DNA from: a virus
IMG/VR virus record: IMGVR_UViG_3300008113_000328
Coordinates: 1-57,665 of that record
DNA: 57,665 bases
Strand: one strand, 5' to 3'
Part shown: piece after piece, positions 1-9,857 of the stretch
How the letters are laid out: each line of letters opens with the position of its first letter
Position numbering within the stretch: position 1 is the stretch's first letter
Program-made: the position numbers and the translations under genes
Notes under the pieces: model-generated
Seen by the model: the letters and a program-made list of their open reading frames with translations, nothing else
What the model was told of the DNA's origin: nothing
Database searches by the model: none

Positions 1-1
1 A

Positions 2-3000
2 TATGCCGAGCGGATACACGGACGTGCTGTATCACAGCGCATAGTTGGCACTGATGGTGGTATGATTATCTACGACTCATCCAACAAGCCTGTTGCTATT
101 CTGATAAATGATGAGGTGTCAGACCCTACTACTTTTCCACACGAAGTATGGCACGCAATCTTCTTCAAAGCGTTTGGTAATAACCCTGAATTATTCAAAG
201 AGTTTCAAGACAGAACCCGTCAGATTCTACTTGACAATGGCTATGATGAAATCGTAAATCAGTTAGATACATTTGTTGAGACTGATGAATATCAAGAGTC
301 AGACACACAGGCTGAGGAGTGGATGGTTCAACTTGGCGGTGCTTTAACGGCATCAGGAATTGACGCTAAGAATTTGAATCAAAGGTCAAAGACATTGCTT
401 GAGCAAATCAAAAATCTGTTCAATCAGTTTGCGATGAGGATTGCAGGTCAACCTATATTCTTGGAGGACGCTACTCCTGAGGATGTACTTGACTTTATGG
501 TATCCATCTCCGACCGTATGGCACGAGGAGAGAGCATAGCTGAGTTCTTTAAAGAACAAGAGCAGAAGCAGACGCAGGGTGCAGGGCCACGAGTAAGTAA
601 GCAAATCGTTGGAGAAAATGCAAGGCTAACAGAACAGGTCAAGGCTGACCTAAATGTTGCTAAGCAAATGGAAGCAGCGGGGAAAAATGTTAGAACTATA
701 CGACTTGCAACAGGATGGGAAAAAGGTATTGATGGAAAGTGGAGGTATGAGACTCCTGACAATATACCATTCTTAAAAGATACGGTTAGTCAGATAAAAC
801 AAATCATAGAGGAAGAAGATATTCAAGAGGGCGTTTCTCAAAAAGCAAACTATTTCTTGCCCTCTGAGTTAATCTCACTATACCCTGAACTAAAGGATTT
901 GACCATACAGTTTGATAGAGAGTTTTCTCCAAACAAACACGAAGGTTCATATAGTCCAAAAAAAAATAAAATAGTTGTAAGTTTTGGGGATAACGTATCT
1001 ATTGAAGATAGGGTTTCTACATTGCTTCACGAGATTCAACACGCAATACAGGAGATAGAAGGCTTTGCTAAAGGAGGGTCGCCTTCTGAGATGACAACAG
1101 CTAACGAAGTTGTTCAAAGTTTAGCGTCTCCAATAAATCTTCCAAACCTAACTAAGGAAGAGAAAACAATTGCACGACAGAAAACAAAAGAGAGGGGAAT
1201 ACGCTTTAGTCAAGTATTTTATTATGACGTTATAAGCGATGACCCAATTGTTCTTGAAGATGCAATAGAAAGGCTTGAGGTATTAAATGAAATATCTCCA
1301 AATGAAGCGTATGAAAAACTAATTCAAGCCCTTGACCTCAGACTTATGGAGATGGGTGGTCAAGATGTTGCGCTTGAAAAATATATGCGACTTGCAGGGG
1401 AAGTAGAGGCTCGCAATGTTGAGACTCGTATGAATATGACACCCAAGCAACGCAGACAATTCCCTCTACAAGAAACTGAAGACCGTGAAAGAAGAGAGCA
1501 AGTAATAAAGAAGTCTACAGGAAAGACAGGGTTTGATGTTGAATCCATTGCTTCTGCTATTAAGGACTATGACAGGAATCAAGAAGGATACTATGTAGGC
1601 AAAGAACCTTCTTTATTCCCTCAAATCGAAAAGTTAGATAAGGAAATACAGGGCAAAGAATTTTATGGATACCATAGCTCTAAGTCCAACTTCAACGACC
1701 AATACAGTAAAGGGCCAATAGACCCGCAATACGAAGAAGCTATATTGGAATCGTATCAAACATACATTGCCGAGTATGATGACAATGTTGTAAATGAAGA
1801 TTACGAAGCGATGGCTTCCGAATTGGAGGATAATGGTTTTGGTTTTACGTTTGTATCAACTCAAGGACCATTAATGGTTAGCAATAAATACAAGTATGGA
1901 GATAACTTGTACAAGATATATGGTGATGAAGACGTATTGAAATTAGACGATGCTAATGAGTTAAATGCTGATATAATAGTATCTCAAAAACCCTTGTACT
2001 TTAAACGAGTAAAGGACGCTTATGATATTGCTGAGGAATATGTAAAGGCAAAAGAGAATAACTCTAATCCTGAGTTAGTAAAAATTGTCGAAGGTGTAAT
2101 TGGAGTTAATGGTTCTAACATAAAGAAGTCTAAAGGCGAAACAGGGTTTAAAGAAGTTGCTCCTAAAGCTGAAAGTCTAAAGAACATTGACGTAAAACTT
2201 ATCCGCACACTTAGTCGTGCAGGTAAGCGAGTATCAAAAGGCTTAGCCGTATATACAAAGGATAAAAAGAAAGTAGTTGAAGAAGCTCCTGAACTATCGC
2301 TTCAGTATGTAAAAGAAAATGCGCCTAAGCTATTTATCAGTAACGCCAACCTTATAAAGAACTACCCCATTATAAAGGGAGTAAAAGAGTTTGGCAACAT
2401 AACTACCGCTGAACAGGCACAGGAAGTATACGACATCTTTACCCGTCAGATTGCAGATAACCTGAAGTATCTGATGGATAACTTTAGAGAAGACCTGCGT
2501 GATATTGCAACGCTATGGTATGACGGAGCAAACATATTGGCTCAGAACCTTGGCAAGCAGTACGGCATTACAACCGAACAAGCGGCAGGTATGATAGCAT
2601 CATTGTCACCGCAAAAGGATTGGTATCAGAACGTGCGTCTTGCCGAGTTGGTAATGATGGCATTCAAGGACAATCCGGTGATGACTGATGAGATGATTGC
2701 CAAGCAAAAAGAAATATCAGCCAAGGGTTTAGAAAAATATGAAAAGGCAGCTGCTAAAGCTGAGGCTTCTTACAAGAAAAGCCGTTCAAATAAACGCGCT
2801 GAAAAATTAAGAGAGGAAAAGAAAAAGTTAGAAGAAGTAAAAACAAAGAATGACAAGGTTATAGCAGACCTTGCCAAATATGTTGGCACAGATATGAACA
2901 CTGCGCCCGACTATCTCAAGCCATATTACGCTCGCCTATATCACGAAATAAATACAACGAAGGACTACAACATTCTTAGCCCTGATGGAAACGTGCTTGG

Positions 3001-5386
3001 CATTGCAAAGAAAAAGGGAGGAGAAAATGCAAAGGTTGCTTGGGGTTCATATACTGAGATAGGAAAAGCTGTAGATATCTACCTTGATGGAAGCCAAGAG
3101 AATATCACAAGGACTCTTGGTGAGATGCACAAGATTCGCAACTTCTACAACAACATCATTGACCCAATGTCCCCTGATAAGGACGTGACAATGGATACCC
3201 ACGCTGTAGCCGCTGCATTATTATTGCCTTTGTCAGGAGAAGCAAAACAAGTAAAGGCTAACTTTGGTACAGGCACAGCAAACTCAGCCCCTCTTGGTAT
3301 TAAAGGATTGTACTATGCATTTGCTGAAGGGTACAACTTAGCTGCTGAGGAATCAGGACTCTTACCACGACAGGTACAGAGTATTACTTGGGAGGCAGTC
3401 CGTGGTTTATTCACGGATGACTTTAAAAGAAATGCCAAGAAGGTTGCAGAAATCAATGGCATAGTAAACGATTACGCAAATAAAAAAATCACATTAGATG
3501 AATCAAGAAAAAAAATCTTTGAATCCGCAGGAGGAATCAACACCCCAAGTTGGGCAGGTGGACCTCTTCAGGAAGGGCTTGGAGAAAATGTTGAACAAAA
3601 AAGTGTCGGAGGAGGAAGCAAACGAGTTGGACTTGGTGCTGTCGGGACTGAGCGGGGAAAGCCAAGAGTAAAGAAATCTAAGGCGAGTCCTGAGGGTGCA
3701 TTCCTTTTCAGAACAGAAGAGAACGCCAACATCGGATTCCAATACGACACCGATAAGGTAGCGCGTGAGCGTTTTAATATCTACAGGTTGGAGAAGATAG
3801 GCGCAGGTAGCGACCGTGTTGTGTTTGACTTGGGTGACGGAAAGGTTCTCAAGGTTGCCAAGACTGCACGTGGTCTTGAGCAAAACATTTATGAGGGTGA
3901 CGCATACAACAGCGTGATTCCAACAGTATATGAACGTGGCCTTAACTATGTCGTAACTGAAAAGGCAGACCCACTCCGTGCAAACAATATGGTTCCCGTG
4001 TACAATGAGGATGGTGACCAAATAGGTGAGGCACGTGCAGCGGATATGATTAATGATTTGGAAGGCTTCATTCAAAAAGACTTTAATAATCACACAACAG
4101 AACTGCAAGATGTGCTGATGAAGTACGGACTGCAAGACATCATAAACTATGACGTATTATGGCCTGACTTTGCTGCAATGCGCAATTGGGGATACAAAGA
4201 CGGTATGCCATTGCACGTTGATGGAGGTACGTTTGGCGGTGTAGATATGCTCAAGTCTCGACCAACAGCAAGTCTAACAGACCCTGAGTTCAAAGAGATA
4301 TATGAAAGAAGCAAGAAAGCTAAGAAAGAGTTTGGTGATACTGACGAATACGTTAAGTTCCAAAAGACAGGCAAGACAGGATATGAGGAAGTAACAAAGA
4401 TTGCTCAGCGTTACAACGTGAACACTCAAGGCTTCGCGCCTAAGCAAGTTAATGATGCAGCAATGAGAAAAGAACTTGCACCGTTTGGTTTCTCAGTGAA
4501 GCGTGCAAGAGTGGACGAGCAGGGCAGAGGCGGTGGTGTGTTTATCATAGATGGCAACGGACGATTCTATAATCCGTTCTCACCTAAGGTGAAGAAGATG
4601 GACCTTAGCGGTGGTAGATTCTTTAATGAAGAAGATAACATCGCTAACATCCCCGGGTATGACCGATTGATTACCGAGATAGAAGGTATCATTCAAAGAG
4701 GAAAGACGAGAGGCGCAGCACCCGACCGTATAATGCAGGGTGTGATGAACTACGTGATGACCTCTGCCGTTTATGAGAGAGCCAATGACGTGCAGCGTGA
4801 GCAGATGGTTCGCAATATCCAAACTGAATTTGGAAAGCGATTGAAGTCAGCACCATCAGTTGGAAGATTGCTCGGCACTATCAAGGACATCAAGAAGATT
4901 ACACTTACCGAGAAAGAACTCCTCAAGCAACAGATAAAGAGTTTGGCAAGAGGAGCAAGAACATCTATCGCTGCTTGGAGAGCGGCAAGCAGAGAACTTG
5001 TCAAAGAGATAGACGAACTCAGACTATCAGGAAAGGTTACTACTAAGCAGGTGTCTTCAATAATTAAGAGATTCGCTAACGTCAATATGTTCAACGAAGA
5101 TTCAGTAGATAAGTTCGTTGATTATATGGTTAAGGTATTTGAGGATGCCAACTACGCAGAGAAGATTGACCGCGCACGCAGAATGTTGCCAACTGCTAAG
5201 AGAAACATCCGCACTAAAATTGGTATCGCTGAAGCAGCGGGTCCACTATTGCAGCAGATGTTTGCCATTAACCCAAGCCTCATCCCTGATGCGGTATTGG
5301 ATAAGTATCTGTCGCTCGTTGAGATGTTCGGTGAGAAGGCGACCGTACTTAAACTTGGTGAAGTAACCAATGTGATTGCAACGTAA
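2..5386 (+). CDS. Giant multidomain (large polyvalent-type) phage protein, N-terminally truncated by the window edge
   Basis: The frame is open from base 2, so the true start lies left of the window; the first internal ATG is at 62. Counting from that ATG, an HExxH zinc-peptidase motif (HEVWH) lies at residues 27-31 and a second (HEIQH) at 323-327. Around 1247-1410 there is a kinase-like stretch: a glycine-rich GAGSDRVVF loop, a lysine in VLKVAK, and a later NWGY...HVDGG segment recalling a kinase catalytic loop plus metal-binding Asp. Short linkers of the form KSTGKTGF recur between modules. The C-terminal part is helical. Such proteins in podovirus-like phages are usually virion proteins injected with the DNA; that role is inferred here. 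The reading frame stops at 5384-5386 and continues in another frame (next entry). Confidence 0.8.
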   Translation, partial: YAERIHGRAVSQRIVGTDGGMIIYDSSNKPVAILINDEVSDPTTFPHEVWHAIFFKAFGNNPELFKEFQDRTRQILLDNGYDEIVNQLDTFVETDEYQESDTQAEEWMVQLGGALTASGIDAKNLNQRSKTLLEQIKNLFNQFAMRIAGQPIFLEDATPEDVLDFMVSISDRMARGESIAEFFKEQEQKQTQGAGPRVSKQIVGENARLTEQVKADLNVAKQMEAAGKNVRTIRLATGWEKGIDGKWRYETPDNIPFLKDTVSQIKQIIEEEDIQEGVSQKANYFLPSELISLYPELKDLTIQFDREFSPNKHEGSYSPKKNKIVVSFGDNVSIEDRVSTLLHEIQHAIQEIEGFAKGGSPSEMTTANEVVQSLASPINLPNLTKEEKTIARQKTKERGIRFSQVFYYDVISDDPIVLEDAIERLEVLNEISPNEAYEKLIQALDLRLMEMGGQDVALEKYMRLAGEVEARNVETRMNMTPKQRRQFPLQETEDRERREQVIKKSTGKTGFDVESIASAIKDYDRNQEGYYVGKEPSLFPQIEKLDKEIQGKEFYGYHSSKSNFNDQYSKGPIDPQYEEAILESYQTYIAEYDDNVVNEDYEAMASELEDNGFGFTFVSTQGPLMVSNKYKYGDNLYKIYGDEDVLKLDDANELNADIIVSQKPLYFKRVKDAYDIAEEYVKAKENNSNPELVKIVEGVIGVNGSNIKKSKGETGFKEVAPKAESLKNIDVKLIRTLSRAGKRVSKGLAVYTKDKKKVVEEAPELSLQYVKENAPKLFISNANLIKNYPIIKGVKEFGNITTAEQAQEVYDIFTRQIADNLKYLMDNFREDLRDIATLWYDGANILAQNLGKQYGITTEQAAGMIASLSPQKDWYQNVRLAELVMMAFKDNPVMTDEMIAKQKEISAKGLEKYEKAAAKAEASYKKSRSNKRAEKLREEKKKLEEVKTKNDKVIADLAKYVGTDMNTAPDYLKPYYARLYHEINTTKDYNILSPDGNVLGIAKKKGGENAKVAWGSYTEIGKAVDIYLDGSQENITRTLGEMHKIRNFYNNIIDPMSPDKDVTMDTHAVAAALLLPLSGEAKQVKANFGTGTANSAPLGIKGLYYAFAEGYNLAAEESGLLPRQVQSITWEAVRGLFTDDFKRNAKKVAEINGIVNDYANKKITLDESRKKIFESAGGINTPSWAGGPLQEGLGENVEQKSVGGGSKRVGLGAVGTERGKPRVKKSKASPEGAFLFRTEENANIGFQYDTDKVARERFNIYRLEKIGAGSDRVVFDLGDGKVLKVAKTARGLEQNIYEGDAYNSVIPTVYERGLNYVVTEKADPLRANNMVPVYNEDGDQIGEARAADMINDLEGFIQKDFNNHTTELQDVLMKYGLQDIINYDVLWPDFAAMRNWGYKDGMPLHVDGGTFGGVDMLKSRPTASLTDPEFKEIYERSKKAKKEFGDTDEYVKFQKTGKTGYEEVTKIAQRYNVNTQGFAPKQVNDAAMRKELAPFGFSVKRARVDEQGRGGGVFIIDGNGRFYNPFSPKVKKMDLSGGRFFNEEDNIANIPGYDRLITEIEGIIQRGKTRGAAPDRIMQGVMNYVMTSAVYERANDVQREQMVRNIQTEFGKRLKSAPSVGRLLGTIKDIKKITLTEKELLKQQIKSLARGARTSIAAWRAASRELVKEIDELRLSGKVTTKQVSSIIKRFANVNMFNEDSVDKFVDYMVKVFEDANYAEKIDRARRMLPTAKRNIRTKIGIAEAAGPLLQQMFAINPSLIPDAVLDKYLSLVEMFGEKATVLKLGEVTNVIAT

Positions 5387-8300
5387 CGGCAAGTTAGATT
5401 ACGCGGCCACACTTGCACAGATGCAGGAGCAGAACGTCATCACAGAAGAGGATGCCAAGCTGATGCAGAAGTACAAGAACCTCATCCTGCCCAAAATTCA
5501 AAAGCCTGAGATGACTGAGGCTGAGATTGAGCAGGAGAAGAACGTACTAATCTCAGTGATTAACTCATTGGATGTGGATGACGGCAGGTTGCCAACAAGA
5601 GATGAGCGAACCTTGGCGAAAGAACTAAAGGCATTATTGAAGCCCGAGATTCTAAAGCAGTTGACCATTCCTCAGTTGAAGAATGTGATAAAGCTGATTG
5701 ACAACATCAACAATGGATACTTGCCTCACTACGCTGAGTTGACTGTTGAGAGACTTGACTCGTTTAAGAACTCAAAAGATTTGGTTGAAGCTGTAGAATC
5801 AGCCAAGCCATTGTCATTTACAAAAATATATGCGAGACTAAAGTCTGTACTCACAAGAAAGAACGCAACGCTTGAGATGATTAGACGCAGTCCGTTGTAC
5901 TACATCGACCAAGTCTTTGGTGACTTCAAGACTAAAAAGATTTTCGATGCCGTGTTCAAAGGAGTTGCCGAGGCTCAGGCTTTGTTTGATTCTGAGATGA
6001 ACAAAATAAACAAGAAGTTGGACGAAGCTCACGAGGCAGTAAACAAATCATTCAAGTACGATTCAAACAAATCACTTATGTCTTCATTCAAGATGATGAC
6101 GTATATGTTGCAACTTGAATACGAGAGCAATCCAAACAACAAGGAAGTGCACCCTGTTTCAAAAGTACTGAAGGCTACCATCAAACATATTGATAACGGC
6201 AAGTCTAAGTATGGAGATAGAGAGGCCAATATGCTGCAAGAGATTCTTGATAAGTATACTACAGATGGAGAGATTGACATCAACAGATTGTATGATTCAT
6301 TCAATCCGGCAGAGAAGAAAGCTATCAAGACTATTCAAGAACTTAACGAGTCATTGCGTGACAAGGCTGTATACACTGCTGCTGTTATCCGTGGCGATAG
6401 GATTAACCCGCTCAACAACTATGTTCACCACTATGTGATGCACGAGTATGCTCCTGACAATAACGCTACAGGAACTCAGACAGCCGATGAGTACAACAAT
6501 TCAATGCGCCCATCTACCCGTGCTCAATCTCTCATCGAGAGAACAAGAGTGGTATCACCAATGAACTTTGATGTGTTCGCATCCGCTCAGCGTGGAGCGA
6601 AGTTCGTTCTCTTGGATTATACTATGACCAAGCCAATACGCACAGCGCGTAAGACACTGAGCCAAACGCAGATTAAATTGGAAGAGCAAGGCCGTGTCCC
6701 AAAAGAACAGCGTGAAGTATTCAATGCTATTGATGCAGCGTTTGATGAAGCGGTAAGAAATGTACTGACCAATAACTTTATCACTGACTCAGTTCTTGAG
6801 GAGGCTGTAAACTTTATATCAAAGACAGGATACCGAGCAATCCTTGCGAGCGTACCAAGGTTCATTGCTGAATTGTCATCCAACATTGGCTTTGTTATGA
6901 TATCAGACCCTAAGGGTTTTGCCAATGGTATGAAGTACAAGTCAATAGTAATGTCTCCATCAGCAGTAAGTGTGTTGGATAACGTGGGTAGTAAGCAGAC
7001 GACTCGTCTATTCCACGGTGATACACTGAGCGGACGATTGATTGACAGGTCTATTATCAGTCAGTCAAGCGGTGTCAAGGGCGCAGCAGCTAAGAATGAT
7101 GTGGCTAATGTGGCTAACGCCATCTATAATATGTCGCTCAAGAAGTATAAGAACGCTGTCGAGTTATTAGCCGATGGTCTTATCTCTACTCCTGATAAAA
7201 TAGTTATGCGTCCACTTTGGTTTGGTACGTTTGCTACTGAGTTCAAGAGTCAGACAGGACAAGAGGTTAACTTTGATAAGATAGCATCCAACGATGAGGC
7301 GTATATGAACGAGCACAAGGAAGCCATCAAAAATGCAAAGGACAAAGCAGACGAGAGAACAACACTCGCGGGTGCTACTGACAATGCATTTATGGGTATG
7401 CTTAAAGGAACATCGAAGCCGAATCAAAGCGCATTCATTAAAGCCTTCAACAACTTTAATAACTTTATGACTCGCTTCGCCATCTATGAATACACCACTG
7501 CACGTCAAGGTATATATGCTGCGATGGGTAACGGTACTCTATCAAGAAAAGAAGGAATTGCATTGCTTGCTGCCGTTACAACAAGGATGACAACTTATAC
7601 TTTGCTGTCTACTTTATTGGGTAATGGTATGCTCAGTCTGTTTGCTGATGACGATGAAGAGGATGAGAAGTCATTTATGCAGAAGTTCTCTCAGTCACTT
7701 GCATCAACAGCGACAGGACTTGTTCTTGGACGTGACTTTGGAAACGCAACAAAGAGTATGATTAACTACGGTGTTGAAGAAATGAATGAGAAGTTCTTGA
7801 CGGGATTGCGTGAGGGTGACTATGACCCATACAAAGATGCCATCTCGTACTCTATCATTCCAAAAGAACGCAAGGGTCATAGGACAAATCTCACTGACTT
7901 TATCACTCAGATGGGTGGCTCATTTGGCCCTGCCCTCAAGACCGCTGACCTTATTGCACGCAAGATGTTTGAGGCTCCAAAGAAAGAGGAAGCCGCTATC
8001 GAGAGAGGTAAGCAAGAGACTCAGGTGAGGATACCGCTTGAAGTATTGGGTCACTTGGGATACGTTCCGCTATACAAGGACATCCGTAAGATTGTGATGG
8101 ACCAAATGTATAAAGACCTTGAGAACGCTGACAAGAAAGTGAAGGATAAAAAGCAAGCCGAGAAAGAAATGCTTCACGGATATGAGAACAAGACTGATAT
8201 GAAGCGTTACAATCCTGAACTTTACGAACAGGTCTTTGGTGAAAAGTCCCCCGGCTATGATGCTGAACAGGCCAAGCGAAAGATTGAGAAGGAGAAGGAA

Positions 8301-8447
8301 GACTTGGAGCGTAGAAGAAAGGATGAGTTATACGATTACACGCCAAAGAAAACACAGGAGAAGTCAGGTGGTTTTGGAAGCAAGCAGTTTGGAGAAGGTA
8401 CTAAGAAGCAGTCGGGAGGATTTGGAAGCAAGAAGTTTGGAGAGTGA
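5376..8447 (+). CDS. C-terminal part of the giant phage protein, in a shifted frame
   Basis: Encodes 1023 residues from a TTG codon that overlaps the previous gene by 11 bases; an in-frame stop lies directly before the TTG. The N-terminus continues the helical character of the upstream product, so the two frames probably encode one ancestral polypeptide. Around residues 720-760 is a hydrophobic segment (TLLSTLLGNGMLSLF) followed by the acidic run DDDEEDE, as seen near the C-terminus of large polyvalent phage proteins. The protein ends in two glycine-rich SGGFGSKxFGE repeats. It is convergent with the minus-strand replication block, the stop codons being adjacent. Whether the two parts are made separately or joined by a +1 shift cannot be told from the sequence. 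Confidence 0.75.
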   Translation: MQRNGKLDYAATLAQMQEQNVITEEDAKLMQKYKNLILPKIQKPEMTEAEIEQEKNVLISVINSLDVDDGRLPTRDERTLAKELKALLKPEILKQLTIPQLKNVIKLIDNINNGYLPHYAELTVERLDSFKNSKDLVEAVESAKPLSFTKIYARLKSVLTRKNATLEMIRRSPLYYIDQVFGDFKTKKIFDAVFKGVAEAQALFDSEMNKINKKLDEAHEAVNKSFKYDSNKSLMSSFKMMTYMLQLEYESNPNNKEVHPVSKVLKATIKHIDNGKSKYGDREANMLQEILDKYTTDGEIDINRLYDSFNPAEKKAIKTIQELNESLRDKAVYTAAVIRGDRINPLNNYVHHYVMHEYAPDNNATGTQTADEYNNSMRPSTRAQSLIERTRVVSPMNFDVFASAQRGAKFVLLDYTMTKPIRTARKTLSQTQIKLEEQGRVPKEQREVFNAIDAAFDEAVRNVLTNNFITDSVLEEAVNFISKTGYRAILASVPRFIAELSSNIGFVMISDPKGFANGMKYKSIVMSPSAVSVLDNVGSKQTTRLFHGDTLSGRLIDRSIISQSSGVKGAAAKNDVANVANAIYNMSLKKYKNAVELLADGLISTPDKIVMRPLWFGTFATEFKSQTGQEVNFDKIASNDEAYMNEHKEAIKNAKDKADERTTLAGATDNAFMGMLKGTSKPNQSAFIKAFNNFNNFMTRFAIYEYTTARQGIYAAMGNGTLSRKEGIALLAAVTTRMTTYTLLSTLLGNGMLSLFADDDEEDEKSFMQKFSQSLASTATGLVLGRDFGNATKSMINYGVEEMNEKFLTGLREGDYDPYKDAISYSIIPKERKGHRTNLTDFITQMGGSFGPALKTADLIARKMFEAPKKEEAAIERGKQETQVRIPLEVLGHLGYVPLYKDIRKIVMDQMYKDLENADKKVKDKKQAEKEMLHGYENKTDMKRYNPELYEQVFGEKSPGYDAEQAKRKIEKEKEDLERRRKDELYDYTPKKTQEKSGGFGSKQFGEGTKKQSGGFGSKKFGE

Positions 8448-8834
8448 TTAAACGAATCGAATGTACTTGAATGAGCGTTGCTTATCATAGTACACCATCA
8501 TCTCATCACCATCAAACTTTATATCGCCAATAAGTTTGTCTGCCTTGCCGTAGATAATCCCATCCTCGCAAGACCATATGACTACAGGGGCAAGACGCTT
8601 GTCAATTAACTTGACAAGTTTCTTTGCTGATATGGGCAGCGGGTATGCGTTTCTTATTGTCCTGATTCTACCACTTATCTCCGCGTATGCGATGAGGTTC
8701 TTGTTCTTGTCAAAGATTTTGTAGTCAACATCTGACGCATCAAGTTTCTGATACGTGCCACCGAAAGTATTCACGAATACCTCGATGGCTTTCTTCTGTA
8801 TTCGTTTCTCTTCTTCTGTTTCAAAAGTCATCAT
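8448..8834 (-). CDS. Hypothetical protein, possibly nuclease-fold
   Basis: A 128-residue protein at the downstream end of the minus-strand replication operon, overlapping the upstream gene by 14 bases. The middle has the pattern DYKIFD...YAEISGR followed by two strands, reminiscent of PD-(D/E)XK nuclease cores, but the catalytic lysine is replaced (E-x-S), so activity is doubtful. No signal peptide or membrane segment is seen. I do not recognise the family; the operon position suggests a DNA-metabolism role. Confidence 0.7.
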   Translation of the reverse strand: MMTFETEEEKRIQKKAIEVFVNTFGGTYQKLDASDVDYKIFDKNKNLIAYAEISGRIRTIRNAYPLPISAKKLVKLIDKRLAPVVIWSCEDGIIYGKADKLIGDIKFDGDEMMVYYDKQRSFKYIRFV

Positions 8835-9003
8835 CAGGGATAGATTTTAGTATTAGTTTCATTTCCATTATCAGGAACTTGATGTCTGTTTCCACTGACT
8901 CAAAGTTCCTATCTACCAAGGATTCATATACGTTGTTCATCACCGAGTGGTATTCACCAATGCGGAACGCTAACCGCTCCGCTCTTTTATTTTCCTCTTC
9001 CAT
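8821..9003 (-). CDS. Small hypothetical helical protein
   Basis: A 60-residue, charged and probably all-helical protein. Its stop overlaps the start of the 128-residue gene, indicating translational coupling. It has no recognisable motif. The ATG follows an A-rich leader, as for other genes here. Confidence 0.6.
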   Translation of the reverse strand: MEEENKRAERLAFRIGEYHSVMNNVYESLVDRNFESVETDIKFLIMEMKLILKSIPDDDF

Positions 9004-9015
9004 TTCATATAGTTT

Positions 9016-9543
9016 TTATTGCGTAAGTCCGTTAAACATTTCGCGTATCTTTTTTTCAACGAGTTCTTCTTTTCCATAATGAGTTCTTTCTTCGATTAGA
9101 TTTATAATTTTATTTATTCGCTTTGTCTTCTTCACCTTCTCATCCAACTCACGTGATAGCATCTTATTTTCTGCTGTCAATCCGTATACTTTTTCTTTGA
9201 GTACATCCAATTGCTCTGATAAATTACCTTCAGAGTTTTGGGTTTCGATTGGTTGTATTTCTCCTAAAAATAAAGCCTTGCATTCAAAGTATTTCTTTTC
9301 CAAGAATCTATCCTGCATAAAGATATTAGATGCACATCTAACGTAGTAGATAATTGTGGCGTGGTCTCTATTAAGAGAGCGAGCAATAGACTCGTGTGTA
9401 TATCCACGCTCACGTAATATCTTAGCATATACAAGGCGAGCATTGACATAGTCTCTCTTTCTTGTATTGGTATTCAGGTCAAGCCCAAACTTTTTATTGA
9501 CTATGACTTTTAGTTGAATCATTTCAGGTTCTATCTGTCTCAT
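9016..9543 (-). CDS. DnaA domain IV-like DNA-binding protein
   Basis: A 175-residue protein. Residues about 25-75 (RKRDYVNARLVYAKILRERG, then LNRDHATIIYYV) match the helix-turn-helix and signature region of bacterial DnaA domain IV, whose signature is typically GRDHSTV. There is no AAA+ ATPase domain, so this would be a stand-alone origin-binding-like module. The C-terminal half is coiled coil. Start uncertain: the ATG at 9543 overlaps the nuclease gene, while the ATG at 9522 lies one base after that gene's TGA. It may recruit the phage helicase to the origin or act as a regulator. A second such protein is encoded at 16578-16880. Confidence 0.75.
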   Translation of the reverse strand: MRQIEPEMIQLKVIVNKKFGLDLNTNTRKRDYVNARLVYAKILRERGYTHESIARSLNRDHATIIYYVRCASNIFMQDRFLEKKYFECKALFLGEIQPIETQNSEGNLSEQLDVLKEKVYGLTAENKMLSRELDEKVKKTKRINKIINLIEERTHYGKEELVEKKIREMFNGLTQ

Positions 9544-9787
9544 TGTTTTCTCCTTTGTAAATTTCTGTTTTTAATCCGTGTTCATTAAGTTCTTTTATCC
9601 TAAACTCTTGCAGCTTTGATAGCCTACCATTGGGTTGCTTCACCTCAATGAATAGAACGTCAGCATTCTTGGGTATCGCTATCAGGTCAGGGATTCCATT
9701 CTTGTTGGTGTTAATCAACTTGATTACGTAGTAACCCTCAGCTTCTAGTTGCTTAATCCTCTTGGTCTGTATCTGTTGTTCTTTCAT
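9524..9787 (-). CDS. VRR-NUC family nuclease
   Basis: An 87-residue stand-alone VRR-NUC domain of the PD-(D/E)XK superfamily. The catalytic core is visible as GIPDLIAIPKN...LFIEVKQPNGRLSKLQ: Asp after the conserved GxPD, then Glu-x-Lys, then Gln in the following helix. Members are structure-specific endonucleases; in phages they lie with replication and recombination genes, as here beside an SF2 helicase. The length is typical of the minimal phage form. It overlaps both neighbouring genes. Confidence 0.85.
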   Translation of the reverse strand: MKEQQIQTKRIKQLEAEGYYVIKLINTNKNGIPDLIAIPKNADVLFIEVKQPNGRLSKLQEFRIKELNEHGLKTEIYKGENNETDRT

Positions 9788-9857
9788 TTACTTGCTTTAG
9801 TGTGTCATAAAGTACAACGGATATAATCAAAAAGAGAATTGATAGTATACACATCAT
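9753..9857 (-). CDS. 34-residue small membrane protein
   Basis: A short gene whose ATG overlaps the stop of the upstream gene as ATGA (9854-9857); it runs 35 bases into the nuclease gene. The product begins MMCILSILFLIISVVLYD, a single hydrophobic helix, followed by a polar tail rich in Thr, Asp, Gln and Glu. The start-stop overlap, repeated at many genes here, is the main support that it is translated. Function unknown. Confidence 0.6.
   Translation of the reverse strand: MMCILSILFLIISVVLYDTLKQVNERTTDTDQED

Noticed and set aside
3503-4135. 210-codon minus-strand frame within the giant gene
   Set aside because: A shadow frame fully inside a well-supported gene, with no leader and no recognisable protein.
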